Of a stretch of DNA of 64,000 bases, positions 1 through 11,645 are shown one piece after another (position 1 is the first letter of the stretch; the number at the start of each line of letters is the position of its first letter). Source of the stretch: Portulaca oleracea (lineage: Eukaryota > Streptophyta > Magnoliopsida > Caryophyllales > Portulacaceae); the NCBI GenBank assembly GCA_029582165.1, contig CM055879.1, forward strand, positions 35,196,330 through 35,260,329, read 5' to 3'. The position numbers were made by a program, and so were the translations under genes. The notes under the pieces are model-generated. The model was given only the letters and a program-made list of their open reading frames with translations. It searched no databases and was not told where the DNA came from.

Positions 1-125
1 TAATTCGTGACCGGTTCATGCCGGTTTTGACCGGTTCAACCGGGTGGTCTAATCCAGCCAAACCGGTCCGACCAATTGAACCATTAACCCACTGGGTCAA
101 CCGGTCGGTGACCGGTCCGGTTCTG
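1..125. repeat. CCGGT-rich degenerate repeat
   Basis: Eight CCGG cores, mostly inside an accggtt or accggtcc context, lie in 125 bases. It looks like the edge of a dispersed repeat cut by the window start. No coding potential is visible. Positions 126-697 hold only the likely 3' flank of the next gene, with A-rich tracts and nothing else I can name. Confidence 0.5.
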
Positions 126-697
126 ACAACATAGACTATAACTGCTCAGAAGAGTTGCTTCACTGATGGGCAAGAAAGAAGTCTATTTGAATTCAAAAAA
201 AAAAAAAACGAAGCGAAGCTTGCCAAAATTGCAACATCAACCCTTCTGGCCTTTTGTGGTAAGAAAGAACAAATGTCCACGGCCTCCGGCTGATTGCATT
301 TTACAACGAGAATGGAAACCCTACAAAACAAAGATATCCTGATAGCATTTTGGCATCCTCCGTTCATCATCAAGCAGAACTGGTGAGAGAGTCGTCACAA
401 TGTTGGGCAGTAAACAAAATTCCAATTAAAGCCGATGGACTGAAGTACCTTACAAACAAAATGCTCCCACTTGACAAATTTTACAGAGCAACAGAATACA
501 AAATGTTCTTTAGGAAATAGACGAGGAAGAGGGGACATAAAATTTTAATTCAAAGAAGAAAAGTAATGACTAGGTACCAAAATATTGTACAGCTGAAGAA
601 CAAGGTATTTTAATTCAAAGAAGAAGTAGGAATACAAGGGATCCAAATACTATAGAAACTAACCGTGCTACTGTAGAGCTGAACCCATACAGTTACA

Positions 698-3233
698 CTA
701 GTCCTTGCTGCTAGCCTTGTGTTTTCGTACTAGGTCAAAAGCAGAAATCATTGAGGCACGTGCATTTGCTATCTCTACCAATGTTTCCAGGGCTGCATTT
801 AGCCAATCAGATTGCGTATTATTTCAGAAGATGAAATGGTAACTATCAGACATATCGTGCAACTTTTGACTGCTCAAGAAAACATGATAATGCTGTTGTT
901 ACCTGTCTCAAATGAAAGTTGAGCACCACGCAACTTGGGAGAAACTAATGTGCCAAAAACTGCAAGAGACTTAGATCTTTCTTTCTGCACCTGGGGAAAA
1001 ACATTTGGTAAATCAACAAATTATCCATTCGTAACTTCAGATATCATATGAAGTTCCCCAATTACAAGTATAAATAGCAAACCATGATAACTTACTCGAT
1101 TGTCAGCTGCAACTGATCGTGCCCCAACTGTGGAGTTCTCTTCTTCTTCACACAAATAGAGAGGGGACGTGAGACAATCTCTAGGAAGCAAAACCTAACC
1201 AGAAACTATAAGAGATCTACACATCTGAAGAAGATTTTTATGAACATAACAGGCTTGCACCCCTCTTTCATAAATCAGTATTATTACTAGGACAGGAAAC
1301 TGCACTGAATGGATTTCTTAGAAAAGCCAGCTTCTAGTGTGGATGCATTATAAAAGCATAGATGGCTCAAACTAGATCCAGCCCATTTATAAACATACTT
1401 GCTTAGTTTATATATACGGTTGCCCAAGCTATGGCATAAGTACATGAGAAAAAAAATAATTACCAGATGCTTTTGAAGTGTCCTTGCGTCGCTGCCGTAT
1501 ACTATTATTGGCCTCCTGTGCCAGTGGTTCATCATCTTCAGTATCACTTAAATCTCCGCCTTTGAAGGAGGACCACTTGCAAAGGGTGAAATGTGGCTCT
1601 GAAATTATTCAGTGTCATTTTTCAGAGCCAATAAAAAAATTAAACAAAAAAATGACAGTAATGGGTCATAGACATGAACATTCTTTGGGGCATGGACATG
1701 AAATATGATATAGACCCATGGCATGGATATGATGGAACACCACCCAAATTGTCTTAAGGTTCGCAACTTATATGCCGTCGATAATTAAGCAGACAAATAA
1801 AAGAGTGTTTTACAGTAGTCCCTCAAATTGGTCCAACTCATTTCCCTATTTCATTGCATTTTCTTCTGCATGCATGGATGGGAAACCAAGAGAACCAAAT
1901 CAGACACAGACATAGACTGTAACCCATCAGAAAGGTCAAGAAAAGGCTGCGATAGTTTTGTGCAGTTTCTAATCTGCTTAGCAATGGAACATTCTACATT
2001 CCCAATCAGAATATCGTCAGACAAGCTGTGGAACCTATAACCATACATGGACTTAGTTTTTCATTATTCTCCTTTTTCATATCGCGACTAATCACATTCT
2101 CTGTTAAGTTAGATGAAATCAATACCACCTATCTTCTTTGAATTCCAAATAAGAAACACTTGAACGCGGTCTACTTGCCTTCAGCTTTTGTTACTTCCAC
2201 ATAAGTAGCAGCAGGGTGCTCTTTAAGATCCAACAATGCACTGTTGACACGTGACGCTCCCATGGAATAACGGGCACTTGCAAAATCAAACCACCCCTGA
2301 GAAACAGAACAAAGAGTTTCCTTGATGAACAATTTTACTTATGTCACAATTCAAACATAAGGATGATTGAACACTGTTATGAGGTAAGCAGTAGGCGATC
2401 AATGCATCCAAATCTAGCATCCAACACAAAGATCCTCTCAGAGATGTTCGCGTAAGATTGTATACATCTAAACCCCCTACTTCAAAAGGAAAAACACCAT
2501 TGAACCTTTCTTCAATTGGGGATCACTAGCAGAGTCATCTTGGCTTTAATTTGGTCAGCAGAGAGTGAGTTTCCACATTTTCCAATAAACACAGTTAACC
2601 TTAATCAAACATAAACAGCTGACCAAAATTTGGCATAATCTCAGGAATACATTATGAGGAACTACACTAGCAATTAACTGCGAAATCAGGTAACATTGGA
2701 TTGAAATGCTTTGCATATATTACACCGCAAACCCTAGCAATGCACTCACATAGTTGTTCAATTTAGTAAGGATCATATCAGCCACAGTATACAACCAACA
2801 AGATTTAACCCAAACAACGAAAGAGAAATTAGCTCCAAGAATTTCGGTGACAAGATCCAAACAAAACGATAACGCTTGAATCAGATGATCAAATTCAAAT
2901 GTAATAATCACAGTACGAGGTCAGAAAATCAAAACAGCTGAGAACATTTACTGGAAATCGTAAGACAAATTTTCCCAGCCACTGATGTAATCTGACAATT
3001 AACCGGAAAAACTGCAAATGATCACTCAAATATTGAAACATTTAGGAAATGGAGAAGATGAAAACCTGACGAAGAGTGGAGGAGAGAGAATTGAGAAGGC
3101 AGAGGTATGAGTCAAGGGAGTCCATGAATTTGAGGACATCTTCATCTTCTACTTGAGTTTGAGTATCGGTCTGATTCATCTGCGATTGCGTTTCGATTAC
3201 CTCCGAGGATTCAATTTCGCACGAACCAGACAT
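698..3233 (-). CDS. VMA22: VMA22/CCDC115-like V-ATPase assembly factor
   Basis: Likely the plant counterpart of yeast Vma22 and human CCDC115, which act at the endoplasmic reticulum in assembling the V0 sector of the vacuolar H+-ATPase. Six exons, in transcription order: 3233-3066, 2296-2179, 1598-1464, 1142-1096, 990-903 and 792-698. All phases close, giving 216 residues. Diagnostic blocks are GWFDFASARYSMGA (residue 57 on), the PHFTLCKW motif (97-104) followed by an acidic and basic linker, and SLAVFGTLVSPKLRGAQLSF. The N-terminus is acidic and Gln/Thr-rich. I chose the ATG at 3233. An in-frame ATG at 3263 lies in a GATC repeat and would add ten residues. Intron 2 has a GC donor (GCAAGT at 2178-2173); no GT donor there keeps the frame. 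The family call rests on motif recognition and is fairly sure. Confidence 0.85.
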
Positions 3234-3241
3234 TGTTCTTG

Positions 3242-3261
3242 GATCGATCGATCGATCGATC
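3242..3261. repeat. (GATC)n microsatellite in the 5' leader
   Basis: Five GATC units sit just upstream of the VMA22-like start codon. They create the alternative upstream ATG frame of that gene. Confidence 0.8.
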
Positions 3262-3827
3262 AATTAGGGTTTAACCGCGTGATTTTCCCCCTCTGCTAGT
3301 CCAGTGCTAGCTTTCAATACTTATTCTAGTTAACGAATTCCAATTTCGAAGCGAACCAGACAAAAGCACTGCGAACATTTTATTTTAGGGAAATTGAAAA
3401 AGATTTAATCATATCGGTATTGGAAACAAAAAAAATTTGAATTTAAAATTTTGTATGAATGAGCTGAACTAAGTAGTGGATGCTAAAAATAATAAGGGTT
3501 AAAGAAATATTCATAACACAGATATAAGTTCAAATTATTTATTTCCACTACTGCAAAGTATGGATTTTTTTTCAATTTTCTTTTATTTTATTATATTTCT
3601 TACTAATTATACTTTCTTTATCCTACATGATATTTTCTTATTTAAGTCATATGTCACTTACGTATACATGAAAATATACATACTCAACTATTGATATATA
3701 AGTTATATGTAAATTGACAGAGTATGCCATTATAATTTAAAAAGTTCTAACAAAACAATACAACACTGAAAACATATTTCAGAGTCAATGAAGGATTTCT
3801 GGCTTTCTGCGGTCAGGCCGGTTATAC

Positions 3828-4051
3828 ACATTTGTTAGGAATAGGAAATCTTGTATTTCCAATTTGTTCACAATTTTATTTCTTTGTTTTCTTTTATCTT
3901 GTTTCTTGGTTTGTTAGGGAGGTTGGTTATATATAACCTATCTCTCCTCTTTGTATCTTTGAGTAGAGATTCATCAATAATATCATTTCTCAAATCTCCC
4001 TCCCTCTTCTATCTTTTAGTTTCACCAAATTGGGTGAAATTTAACAACATT
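3828..4051 (+). mobile_element. Solo LTR with 5-bp target-site duplication
   Basis: A 214-bp LTR-like unit (3833-4046) starts TGTTAGG and ends TTTAACA, so the termini TGTTA and TAACA are perfect inverted repeats with the canonical TG...CA ends. It is flanked on both sides by ACATT (3828-3832 and 4047-4051), a 5-bp target-site duplication. A TATA-like stretch, ggttatatataacc, lies inside. No gag-pol coding sequence, primer-binding site or second LTR adjoins it, so it is best read as a solo LTR left by recombination. The short length fits a Copia-type or TRIM element. Strand is assigned from the TATA position only. Confidence 0.8.
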
Positions 4052-4466
4052 TTTTAAAATCAAGTAAATTTAGCATGTTCACTGAGTTTATCATTTTCAC
4101 CAATCGAAATATTTTACTTCTAACAAGATATAAACATTGGTGATAAATATGAAAAATACAAGGACTGTCAGTTGACTTCTTTGGTTCTCCGATCATCTAC
4201 TTACTTCGTTACCATCATTCATCTATGATCATTAAATTTAGTATGTCGTACCGCACCGTACCGTATAAAAGAACACAACTTACATATGACTATCTTTAAA
4301 GATAATGTATAGTAAGGCCTTTATTTATAGATAAGATAAAGAAATAATAAGATAATTTTAATTTACCATTCTAAAGAACATGTTGATATTCTTAACCTAA
4401 ACTGATATAAATAAAGAGTTGAGTGTACATATATAATTTATATAGGTGAAGCTAATTAAAAGTTAA

Positions 4467-4888
4467 TTAGTTGGGTTGGGATGATAGCCAAGAAGCCTTG
4501 CAATAGTCAATAGCCTCCTTCAAATCCTTTTCCCTAAGTTGAGCACTTTCATTTCTATTATGACCACCCTTGAACTTATTCTTCTTCTTTGATGATGTCT
4601 TCTTAGACTTGAAACATTCTTTCACCATATGCCATAACTTCCCATGCCCATTTTGACCACCATGACACATCACCAAGTGATGAACCAGCTGGACCACCTT
4701 CTTCGATGATGATGATGATGATGATGATGATCTCCTGCTTCCTGTTGATGATGCTGGTGATGGTAACATCGATGATGATGGTGATGATGATGGAGGTGAA
4801 TCATGGTAGGAACATAGCTCGTGGCTTGAACTAGGGCTACTTGTGGGAGTTGGAGTAGTAGGAGCCATGCATGTAGGACTTCTACATG

Positions 4889-4920
<32 letters not shown>

Positions 4921-5015
4921 GGGGATATAAGATCCAACACAAATGTATCAGTTGATGCATCATACACTAAACCTAGACCTACCCTTGATGATGTTAAATG
5001 CTGCCTAAATTCCAT
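4467..5015 (-). CDS. Ser-rich intronless plant protein, function unknown
   Basis: Single-exon reading frame of 182 residues; I do not recognise the family. It reads as three parts. The N-terminus (about 1-32) contains GLVYDASTDTFVLDLISP. A long Ser/Pro-rich middle (about 33-108) is encoded by TCA/TCG codons, seen as (GAT)n tracts on the plus strand at 4706-4730 and 4888-4920. The C-terminus (about 109-182) is conserved-looking, rich in His and Lys, with GKLWHMVKECFKSKK and ending LKEAIDYCKASWLSSQPN. The structured ends around a low-complexity core suggest a real small protein, possibly nuclear because of the Lys clusters. Codon-repeat expansion may make its length vary. It could also be a non-coding stretch kept open by the triplet repeats, but the ends argue against that. 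Confidence 0.55.
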
Positions 5016-5360
5016 AATTTTTGAGTATTTAGTGATGATCTTGGAGGTAGATTATACATTAATGAAGACCATTAGGGAACAATTTATACAATGGCTAGCT
5101 ATGAAAAACATAAATTAGGGTTTCGAGGTTTATTTCCTTAATTGTTTCTCTAAGATTAGGAAGCTGCAAACTTATTTATGGGTGGGCAAAATTCCCTGCT
5201 CAAGTTAGGGTCATAGTTTCCTATTCTGTATATGGAAATTTTTACGAGGTTGGAATTAATGGACATTATAATGCTAAGATTATTATGCTTTAAGTGAATC
5301 CTTTTGTATTAAATCAAAAGAATATACTAAAATAATGCTAACATATAGCTTTAGTGAATT

Positions 5361-5550
5361 AACGCTGACAAAAATTTGGGTCGGACAATTCGGACTAAAC
5401 TAAAATCGGGTTCGAACAATAGAAAAAAAAAAAGAAATTTTATGTCCAAATATTTGGTCAATATCAAAATTCGGACAAAAAATTTATTTATACCTGATTT
5501 TTTTTTAGTTGGACAATTCAGCGATCTGGGTTGGGCAAAATTTTGCTAGC
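5361..5550. repeat. Copy of a dispersed 'cggacaattcgg' repeat family
   Basis: AT-rich sequence with phrases such as gggtcggacaattcggact and ttggtcaatatcaaaattcgg. The same phrases recur in five other places in the window (near 30.0, 36.5, 52.1, 53.8 and 60.5 kb). No coding content. The rest of 5016-6285 has no gene that I can see. Confidence 0.5.
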
Positions 5551-6285
5551 TTTATAATGAATCCTCTGTGTGGCTGTGTCTATCACATTTCAAGACAAAC
5601 AACTGAATTACTGAATAGGGTGGATGAGGATGAGTATGACTACTCATAATGAATGCCCTTTTTCATTGATATTGCATTCTTGTGAAAAGTGGACATGTGG
5701 TACCAAGAATTTGGATTTAGATTATAATTGTAGGAGGACAAATTGAATATTTATTCACATATTGACAAATAATACCATATTCAAATTTTAATCTGAACCT
5801 GACTATATTGCGTTCGACAGTATTGTACGGAGTCAACTGGCAAAATTATGCAATTTATTACATGTTTCTAGAGCGTAGATGCTTCAGATATGGTGATTGT
5901 TCACTTTCAATAGCATAATTATTCACTCATATTTACATGTTTGTATTGGCAAAATTATCTTCAGGGGAATCTAAAAAGATAACACAAAAAACACTGAGCA
6001 AAATCCAGGATTCAATTCCAAATGCTGGATAGTTTCTTTTTTTTCTCCTTTTCATCATACATAGTTATAGTTTGATTTTAGCAGGGAAAATCTCATTCAG
6101 TAGCAAGGACAAGATTACATAAATTTTTCCAAAGCAATTCTGCCATAAATCATCATCAATCTGATTTCAATCACCCAGATACAACACTTGAGCATCCATC
6201 CTCCAAAAAAATCACCTACAGACAACAAGCTTACACCAAAATACACTTCGATTACTGGGTTTTTCTGTACCTGGCCGAAAAACCA

Positions 6286-8031
6286 TCAGAGATGAAGGGC
6301 GACGATAGTTTTTGTCACGCACGAGGACGCATCCAGTTCATGGGTGACTTGATTCCTTGCGATATGGTTCCATTTCATCGAACCCTCCCCATAACTATCA
6401 GACACGCTGCACACGGTGAAAAAGTCCAAAACTTGCCCGAAAATCTTGAACATCTCGACCCCAAACACGAGGTTCTTGTCAGCGACGAATGCAGCATTCC
6501 AATCCATAGGTGCATCCGGGTGGGTTGACACCTCGGTCCAAGTAAGATACTCGAGATCGAGCTCCCACATTTTTCTGATGGCCTTGTTCCTCCTCCCTAT
6601 CTGCCCGTCTCCCTCGCACCACGACACCGAAAGCATGAACAAACGGTTGTCGCATGACACGAATTTAGGGTAATACTCGTGCACCCGAGGAGGAGATGGG
6701 GTGGTTTGGAAGACAACCCAGCATCCCCGCTCGATGTCATACCCTGCGAGCTTGTCAGACTCAGAGTAAACGTAGAATGTTGCGTTGCAAACGGCTCCTG
6801 AACAGACAACCCCGAAATCCATGGGTAGTTTGGGGATTTCGACCCATTTGTTTGTGGCGGAGTCGTAGATTTCCCCGGAATCCAATGGTTCGTCCCAGGA
6901 CCCGAGCCCTCCGATGGCGATCATGACAAATCTTTTGTTTGAGCTCGAGTTTGAGTGTCTCAAAGGGCGGCATTGCTTCCTGATAGGGGACAGCAAGCCG
7001 GCATTTTCATCGGACAGGGCTCTCAATGTCCGCCTGACCGAGAGGCGGTGTGGGTCCTCGTACACGTCCGAGGCTCCCCTTGACCTTGGAAACCGCCGCT
7101 CCTGACGGGTTGACTGGCCGTGGATGACGTGGCAGTCCGAGTTGACCTCGCACACTCCAAGGACCGGCGATGACCTGGCAAACTTCATCGACCCCGCCTT
7201 GCGCCATGATTTCGTGGAGGGGCTGAACACGAGCGTGCTTTTGTGGGTCTTGAACGAGCTCCTATCAACCCGGCCAAAACTAGTCAGGCTCGAGCAGCCT
7301 CCAACGACAAACACCTCATCCAAGAAACTCGCAACAGAAAACATGAACCGCCCCTTCAGAACATCCGCATTCAATCTATGCCATCGATTCAGGGCGACAT
7401 CCAACGCGTGGATCTCCCCGGAGCAAAACCCGTCCTTGACAGCACCGAACACAAACAGCCATGGTGTCTGATATAAACCATCCCTCCTCATCTGCATGAA
7501 CCGGGAACTGATTGTCAAACTGTTCCACTTCTTGCACACGAGGCGGGCACTCATGAGGCTCGACAGCGGGAGCCTCATCAGACACATCTCTAGAACATCA
7601 TCCGGAAGCGAAAGATGGGTTCTAGTTCGAGTGCTGTTCCTGTCTGATCCAGCGGGTTGTTCTAGACTTTTCCGGGTGTTTCGCTTCCTTCCATAGGAGG
7701 AGAAGCAGTCCACCCCAGTGTCCTCGGTCCCACACATGTTTTTACACCCCTTCCCTTCTTCCCCAACGCTCGACCTCCTTCGGCCATTGGAGTCTTCTCC
7801 GAAATCTTCACTGGTGTCAGCCCCGACCTTGCAACCCCCGCCCCTGCCGTACAAAGTGAGACAGCTCAAGGAAAACCCACTCACAGCATCGTCTTCGTCC
7901 CCCGCACTTTTGTTGGCTCGCTTCTTTCTTAGTTTCTGGCTGACACTTCGGACAAACTTTCTCGACACTGCCAAGGACGCAAAGTCCCGACCAAGTGCAT
8001 CTTCTTCCATGACATTTCCACCGGAAAACAT
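6286..8031 (-). CDS. F-box/kelch-repeat protein, CFK1-type (At5g42350-like)
   Basis: Intronless frame of 581 residues. F-box proteins are substrate-receptor subunits of SCF (SKP1-CUL1-F-box) ubiquitin ligases, and kelch repeats bind the substrate. The basic N-terminus has a stretch like RKFVRSVSQKLRKKR, then a spacer, then the F-box at about 139-180 (LSLPDDVLEMCLMRLPLSSL, then ARLVCKKWN). Kelch-like repeats follow, with FVVGG, AIGGLGSWDEPLDSGEIYD, NKWVEIPKLP and MWELDLEYLTWTEV. The layout matches the Arabidopsis COP9-signalosome-interacting F-box/kelch pair CFK1/CFK2 as I remember it. The start is the first ATG; MEEDALG seven codons later is an alternative. The coding region is clearly more GC-rich than its flanks. 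A donor-like site near 8752 and an acceptor-like site near 8182 on this strand suggest a 5'-leader intron. Confidence 0.85.
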   Translation of the reverse strand: MFSGGNVMEEDALGRDFASLAVSRKFVRSVSQKLRKKRANKSAGDEDDAVSGFSLSCLTLYGRGGGCKVGADTSEDFGEDSNGRRRSSVGEEGKGCKNMCGTEDTGVDCFSSYGRKRNTRKSLEQPAGSDRNSTRTRTHLSLPDDVLEMCLMRLPLSSLMSARLVCKKWNSLTISSRFMQMRRDGLYQTPWLFVFGAVKDGFCSGEIHALDVALNRWHRLNADVLKGRFMFSVASFLDEVFVVGGCSSLTSFGRVDRSSFKTHKSTLVFSPSTKSWRKAGSMKFARSSPVLGVCEVNSDCHVIHGQSTRQERRFPRSRGASDVYEDPHRLSVRRTLRALSDENAGLLSPIRKQCRPLRHSNSSSNKRFVMIAIGGLGSWDEPLDSGEIYDSATNKWVEIPKLPMDFGVVCSGAVCNATFYVYSESDKLAGYDIERGCWVVFQTTPSPPRVHEYYPKFVSCDNRLFMLSVSWCEGDGQIGRRNKAIRKMWELDLEYLTWTEVSTHPDAPMDWNAAFVADKNLVFGVEMFKIFGQVLDFFTVCSVSDSYGEGSMKWNHIARNQVTHELDASSCVTKTIVALHL

Positions 8032-9458
8032 CTTATCGAACTTTGCGCAAATCGCACGGGTTCAATGGGTAGATTTCATCCCAGACATTCTCAATCACAG
8101 TCCAAATCATTCAATGTCCACAAACTTACTGGATGGAAAACAAGTACAACTGTGATGTTAGACTAGGGATTATCTTTAGGTGAAATGCTCAACACTAAAT
8201 TTTCACATAACAAGAGGAAACAAACATTCAGATGTGATAGCTTGCAAAGATCCCAAAGCAATGAATTCTTTCATATCATGATACAAAGAAAATCTGAATT
8301 CTATGGTATTTTCACACAATAAGAATAAAATAACACAAAATGCCTATACATTCAATTGAGAAAGTAAAAAATAATAAGAAAGAACAGAAAAGAAAGCTCC
8401 AAAGGCTACAAGTCTTCATTAGGAAGAACAGTTCAAGCTTCTTCCACCTTACCTTTTCAACAATAAGAATAAAAAAAAGCAGAATCTTACGTTTCTGTGA
8501 GCAAAATACATGCCATTATTCTGGGCATGAAAAATGAAGAACCAACGCAAACATCTACTCGTATATACCAAAGATAGATAGGACAAATAATGACCAGATC
8601 TGTACCAAAATCAAATCACCAAAATCAGATTGCATGTCAAAATCAACTGAGACCCACTACTTCTCAAATCAAACAACAAAGACCCACATAAAATCCAACA
8701 CTACCCAAAACTCAAAACATTCAAAAATTCAGACACAAACAAGTAACACTTACCCAGCATTCATGAATATGACGATAAATCGATAACCTAAGAAAGAACA
8801 ACAAATGGGTATCTGAAAAAGATGGGTATGGATGAAATCTAAGTGGGATTTTTTAGGGTTTGCTAATGAGATCCAAACAGATGCAGTTGAAAACCTGGAA
8901 AATGATAAAGAGGGTAGGAATTGAATTAGTTAGTTTGTGTGATTAGGTGAAGAAATTAGTAAAGACAGAAGAAGAAAAAGAAAAGGAAAAGGGGACAGAG
9001 GGCAGAGCAGTGGTAACATCAAAAGCGACCCACAATTTCTCTCTTTCCCATATGGCATTCTTTCGGTCCCTTTTGTAAAAAATAAAAAAATAATAATGTT
9101 TGATTTTTTATAATTTCCGCCATGATTGCAGTTGGTGTAACCTTTCAATATTCACGTTGGTTGATCTCAATGGAAGGTACATGACATGATGGATGGCATA
9201 TGGAATTGAAAAAGAGGGAACTTTATGTGAATTATTACATTTCTGATATTTATTTTTGTTCTTGTTCCTGTGTATCAGTCTATGCATGAAAATTGTAGTT
9301 ATTATGAAGTCTAATTTTTGAAACTTTTTTTTTTGGTCCTACAACGAATATTATGATGAATAGATATGAGTTGTTGGATAGTGTTATGTTAAAAATGTTG
9401 GTGACAATCATATATATGGCTCAATTTTTATGACATGGCTTTGTTTTATTAGATATAG

Positions 9459-9947
9459 GTGTTGTTCTTTGATGAGATTGAGTTCAGGTTTAGTTGGTAA
9501 AGTAAGAAGAATAAATGAAATAAAATGATAAGATTGGTTTAAGTTAAGTTAGTTGTTGAGTCAAAGTATTTTATCCTTGTTCTTTGGATTGGATAAAATG
9601 AAGTTTGGATGGATTACTTGAATTGGATTGGATAAGCTATGATACTTTTCTGAGAAATTGTGTTTTTAGAAAGAACATTTTTTTGGGAAATTGTGTAAGA
9701 TTTGATTGGATTTGACAGAGTTACCAAACCAAAGAACATGGCTTAATAAAATTTGAATGTTTTGAGAAAAATAAATGAAAAAGTTATAGGTATTGGAAAA
9801 AGTGAAATGTTTAATGATTAAAATAATATTATTTCAAATTTTTTTATTAAAATTTTGTGTTTGGTTTGAGTGTTTTTTAGTGAGCTGTGTAAAGTAAAGT
9901 GAGGATAAGTTAAGTTAGACCTAACTTACTTTGCTAAAGAACAACAC
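9459..9947. mobile_element. MITE with a second MITE nested inside it
   Basis: Outer termini gtgttgttctttgatga (9459 on) and ttgctaaagaacaacac (to 9947) are inverted repeats. The inner element, about 9577-9738, has its own inverted ends (ttgttctttggattgga and ccaaaccaaagaac) and interrupts the outer one. Inner-family relatives occur near 22020-22190 and 48440-48615, and in reverse near 43358-43525. Neither carries coding sequence. Classification to a superfamily is not possible from termini alone. Confidence 0.6.
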
Positions 9948-11120
9948 TATAATGTGGGTTTAGAGTTGTGTATGTTTTGACACCTATGATATGTAATGTG
10001 CACAAAGAAGGGGATCATGTGGTTTTACATAAAATCTATCTTATATTTTTTTAAATGAATAATACTAAGGGTTTTTTTTTTAAAAAAATCTAACTATATA
10101 TGTATTAAATAATGTAAGGATTAAAATTTTTCTATATATTTATTTTATTATATTCAAAGCCCAAAAGATTCTTTAATTCATATATAAAGAAAATCAACCA
10201 AAAAGAAGCAACAATAACAAAAAAAAAAAAGTATAGCGCAAATCAATTCTGACATTAGAGCCTTAGAAGAAACCATATGCCCTAAGGTTCCCTTAAACAT
10301 GTCATTCACTACACATCTATGACTAAAATCCTCCAATAACTATTCTATAAAGCATATATGATGTAAAAAGATTGTTGTAAATAAAAAATCACTATATCAA
10401 AAGAAGAAATATTCATATCATAATTATCTACCAAAATGCTTAATTATTTTTGTACATATTAGTATGTTAGATATTGCGAGAAAAATATATTGTTACAACA
10501 ATTCGTTTTTAAAAAATATTATTTACACCATTCATATATGGATATTAAAAGATAATAATATATAACTATAAAAGACTTATTTAGTTTTTAAATGTTTTTA
10601 TTATAAAAACATCCAATTAATCAATGGATTGCAATAATGATTAATCAAATTGAATAATCGAGTATTTGTTTTTATGTAACATGAAATGTATGGTATATTC
10701 ATCTGGAAGCATGCTAGTGCTTTAAATTTAATGGTGAAAAGGTTTATTCCCTCCACTAAAAATCAGATTTCGGTGATAATTTTTTTTTAAAAAAAAAACT
10801 ATCTTTGTTTTTAAATAAGTGTGATCTATTTTTTTTTTGGAATTCAACAATTATAGAAAATTGAATAAAAATTGGAACAACAACAAACATGTCTTGTTTA
10901 TTTAAGAAACGAAAAAGCTTGTTGTTCTAAATATGTGTTTTATTTTATTGGTAAAAAAATACATGTTTTATTTTCTGCCTGACTTTTGATGTCTCAAGTT
11001 TTCTTCAATAACTCCCAACATATCATCAATAAGGGCAAAACAAATATGTAATCATTGAAATTATAAAGTTGACACATAAAAATAGATAAAATAATTTAAA
11101 AACAACTAAAGAGATAGATA
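9948..11120. other. AT-rich gene-free interval
   Basis: Very AT-rich DNA between the F-box gene and the Canopy gene, with poly-A and poly-T tracts. I see no coding region, RNA gene or clear element here beyond short simple repeats. The stretch 8032-9458 likewise holds only the probable leader and promoter of the F-box gene. Confidence 0.5.
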
Positions 11121-11375
11121 CTCTTCCCGTTCCATATTAATTGTCGTTTTTGAAAATTATGCAGTCAAATTTCAAAAATTTTGACCATAAATTTATCAAC
11201 ATATACAATGAGATGGTATATAAAATTATAATCATTAGATTCGTATCAAAAAATATTATCATAAAAGTATAATATTGTAATTGTTAATAACATATCATAC
11301 AAAAATTATCTATAAAAAAGTGACATTAAAAACCATGAAAATCAAAATTATAACAATTAATATAATATTATTTTC
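11121..11375. mobile_element. Degenerate Stowaway-like MITE
   Basis: Begins ctcttcccgttccatattaa, a decayed form of the CTCCCTCCGT terminus common to plant Stowaway-like elements, and follows a TA. The right end is too decayed to fix exactly. Confidence 0.45.
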
Positions 11376-11559
11376 ATTTCACGAAATGAAAATTGAAACA
11401 ACACATCCAGAAAGGATGAAAATAAGAAAAGGATAACCTTTTTTTATACAAATTAAGAAAAAAAAGGGAAAACAAAGTCATGCATGATGCATTCCAAACA
11501 GAGCTTATACGGCGCGTGCTGACTTTTGCTACCTTCTCCAACAAACTGACGCGCCCGAG

Positions 11560-11600
11560 TTGAGTGAGTTGAGTGAGTCGAGTCGAGTCGAGTCGAGTCA
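11560..11600. repeat. GAGT/GAGTC pentamer repeat in the Canopy leader
   Basis: Runs of gagtt, gagtg and then gagtcgagtcgagtcgagtc lie 45-85 bp before the Canopy start codon, probably in the 5' UTR. Confidence 0.7.
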
Positions 11601-11645
11601 TCCACAGAGAGCTGCAGACTCCGCGAGAGAGAAAGGTGCTCAACA

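Noticed and set aside
698..800. Alternative last exon of the VMA22-like gene starting near 815
   Set aside because: It would require a non-AG acceptor or run into a stop; the acceptor at 793-794 keeps the frame.
4670..4963. Frame with long His runs opposite frame to the Ser-rich protein
   Set aside because: Produced by reading the (GAT)n repeat in the CAT phase; it has no meaningful ends.
6416..7696. Several long open frames on the plus strand and in other minus frames across the F-box/kelch gene
   Set aside because: They mirror the GC-rich coding frame, show no family motif and overlap the convincing F-box protein.
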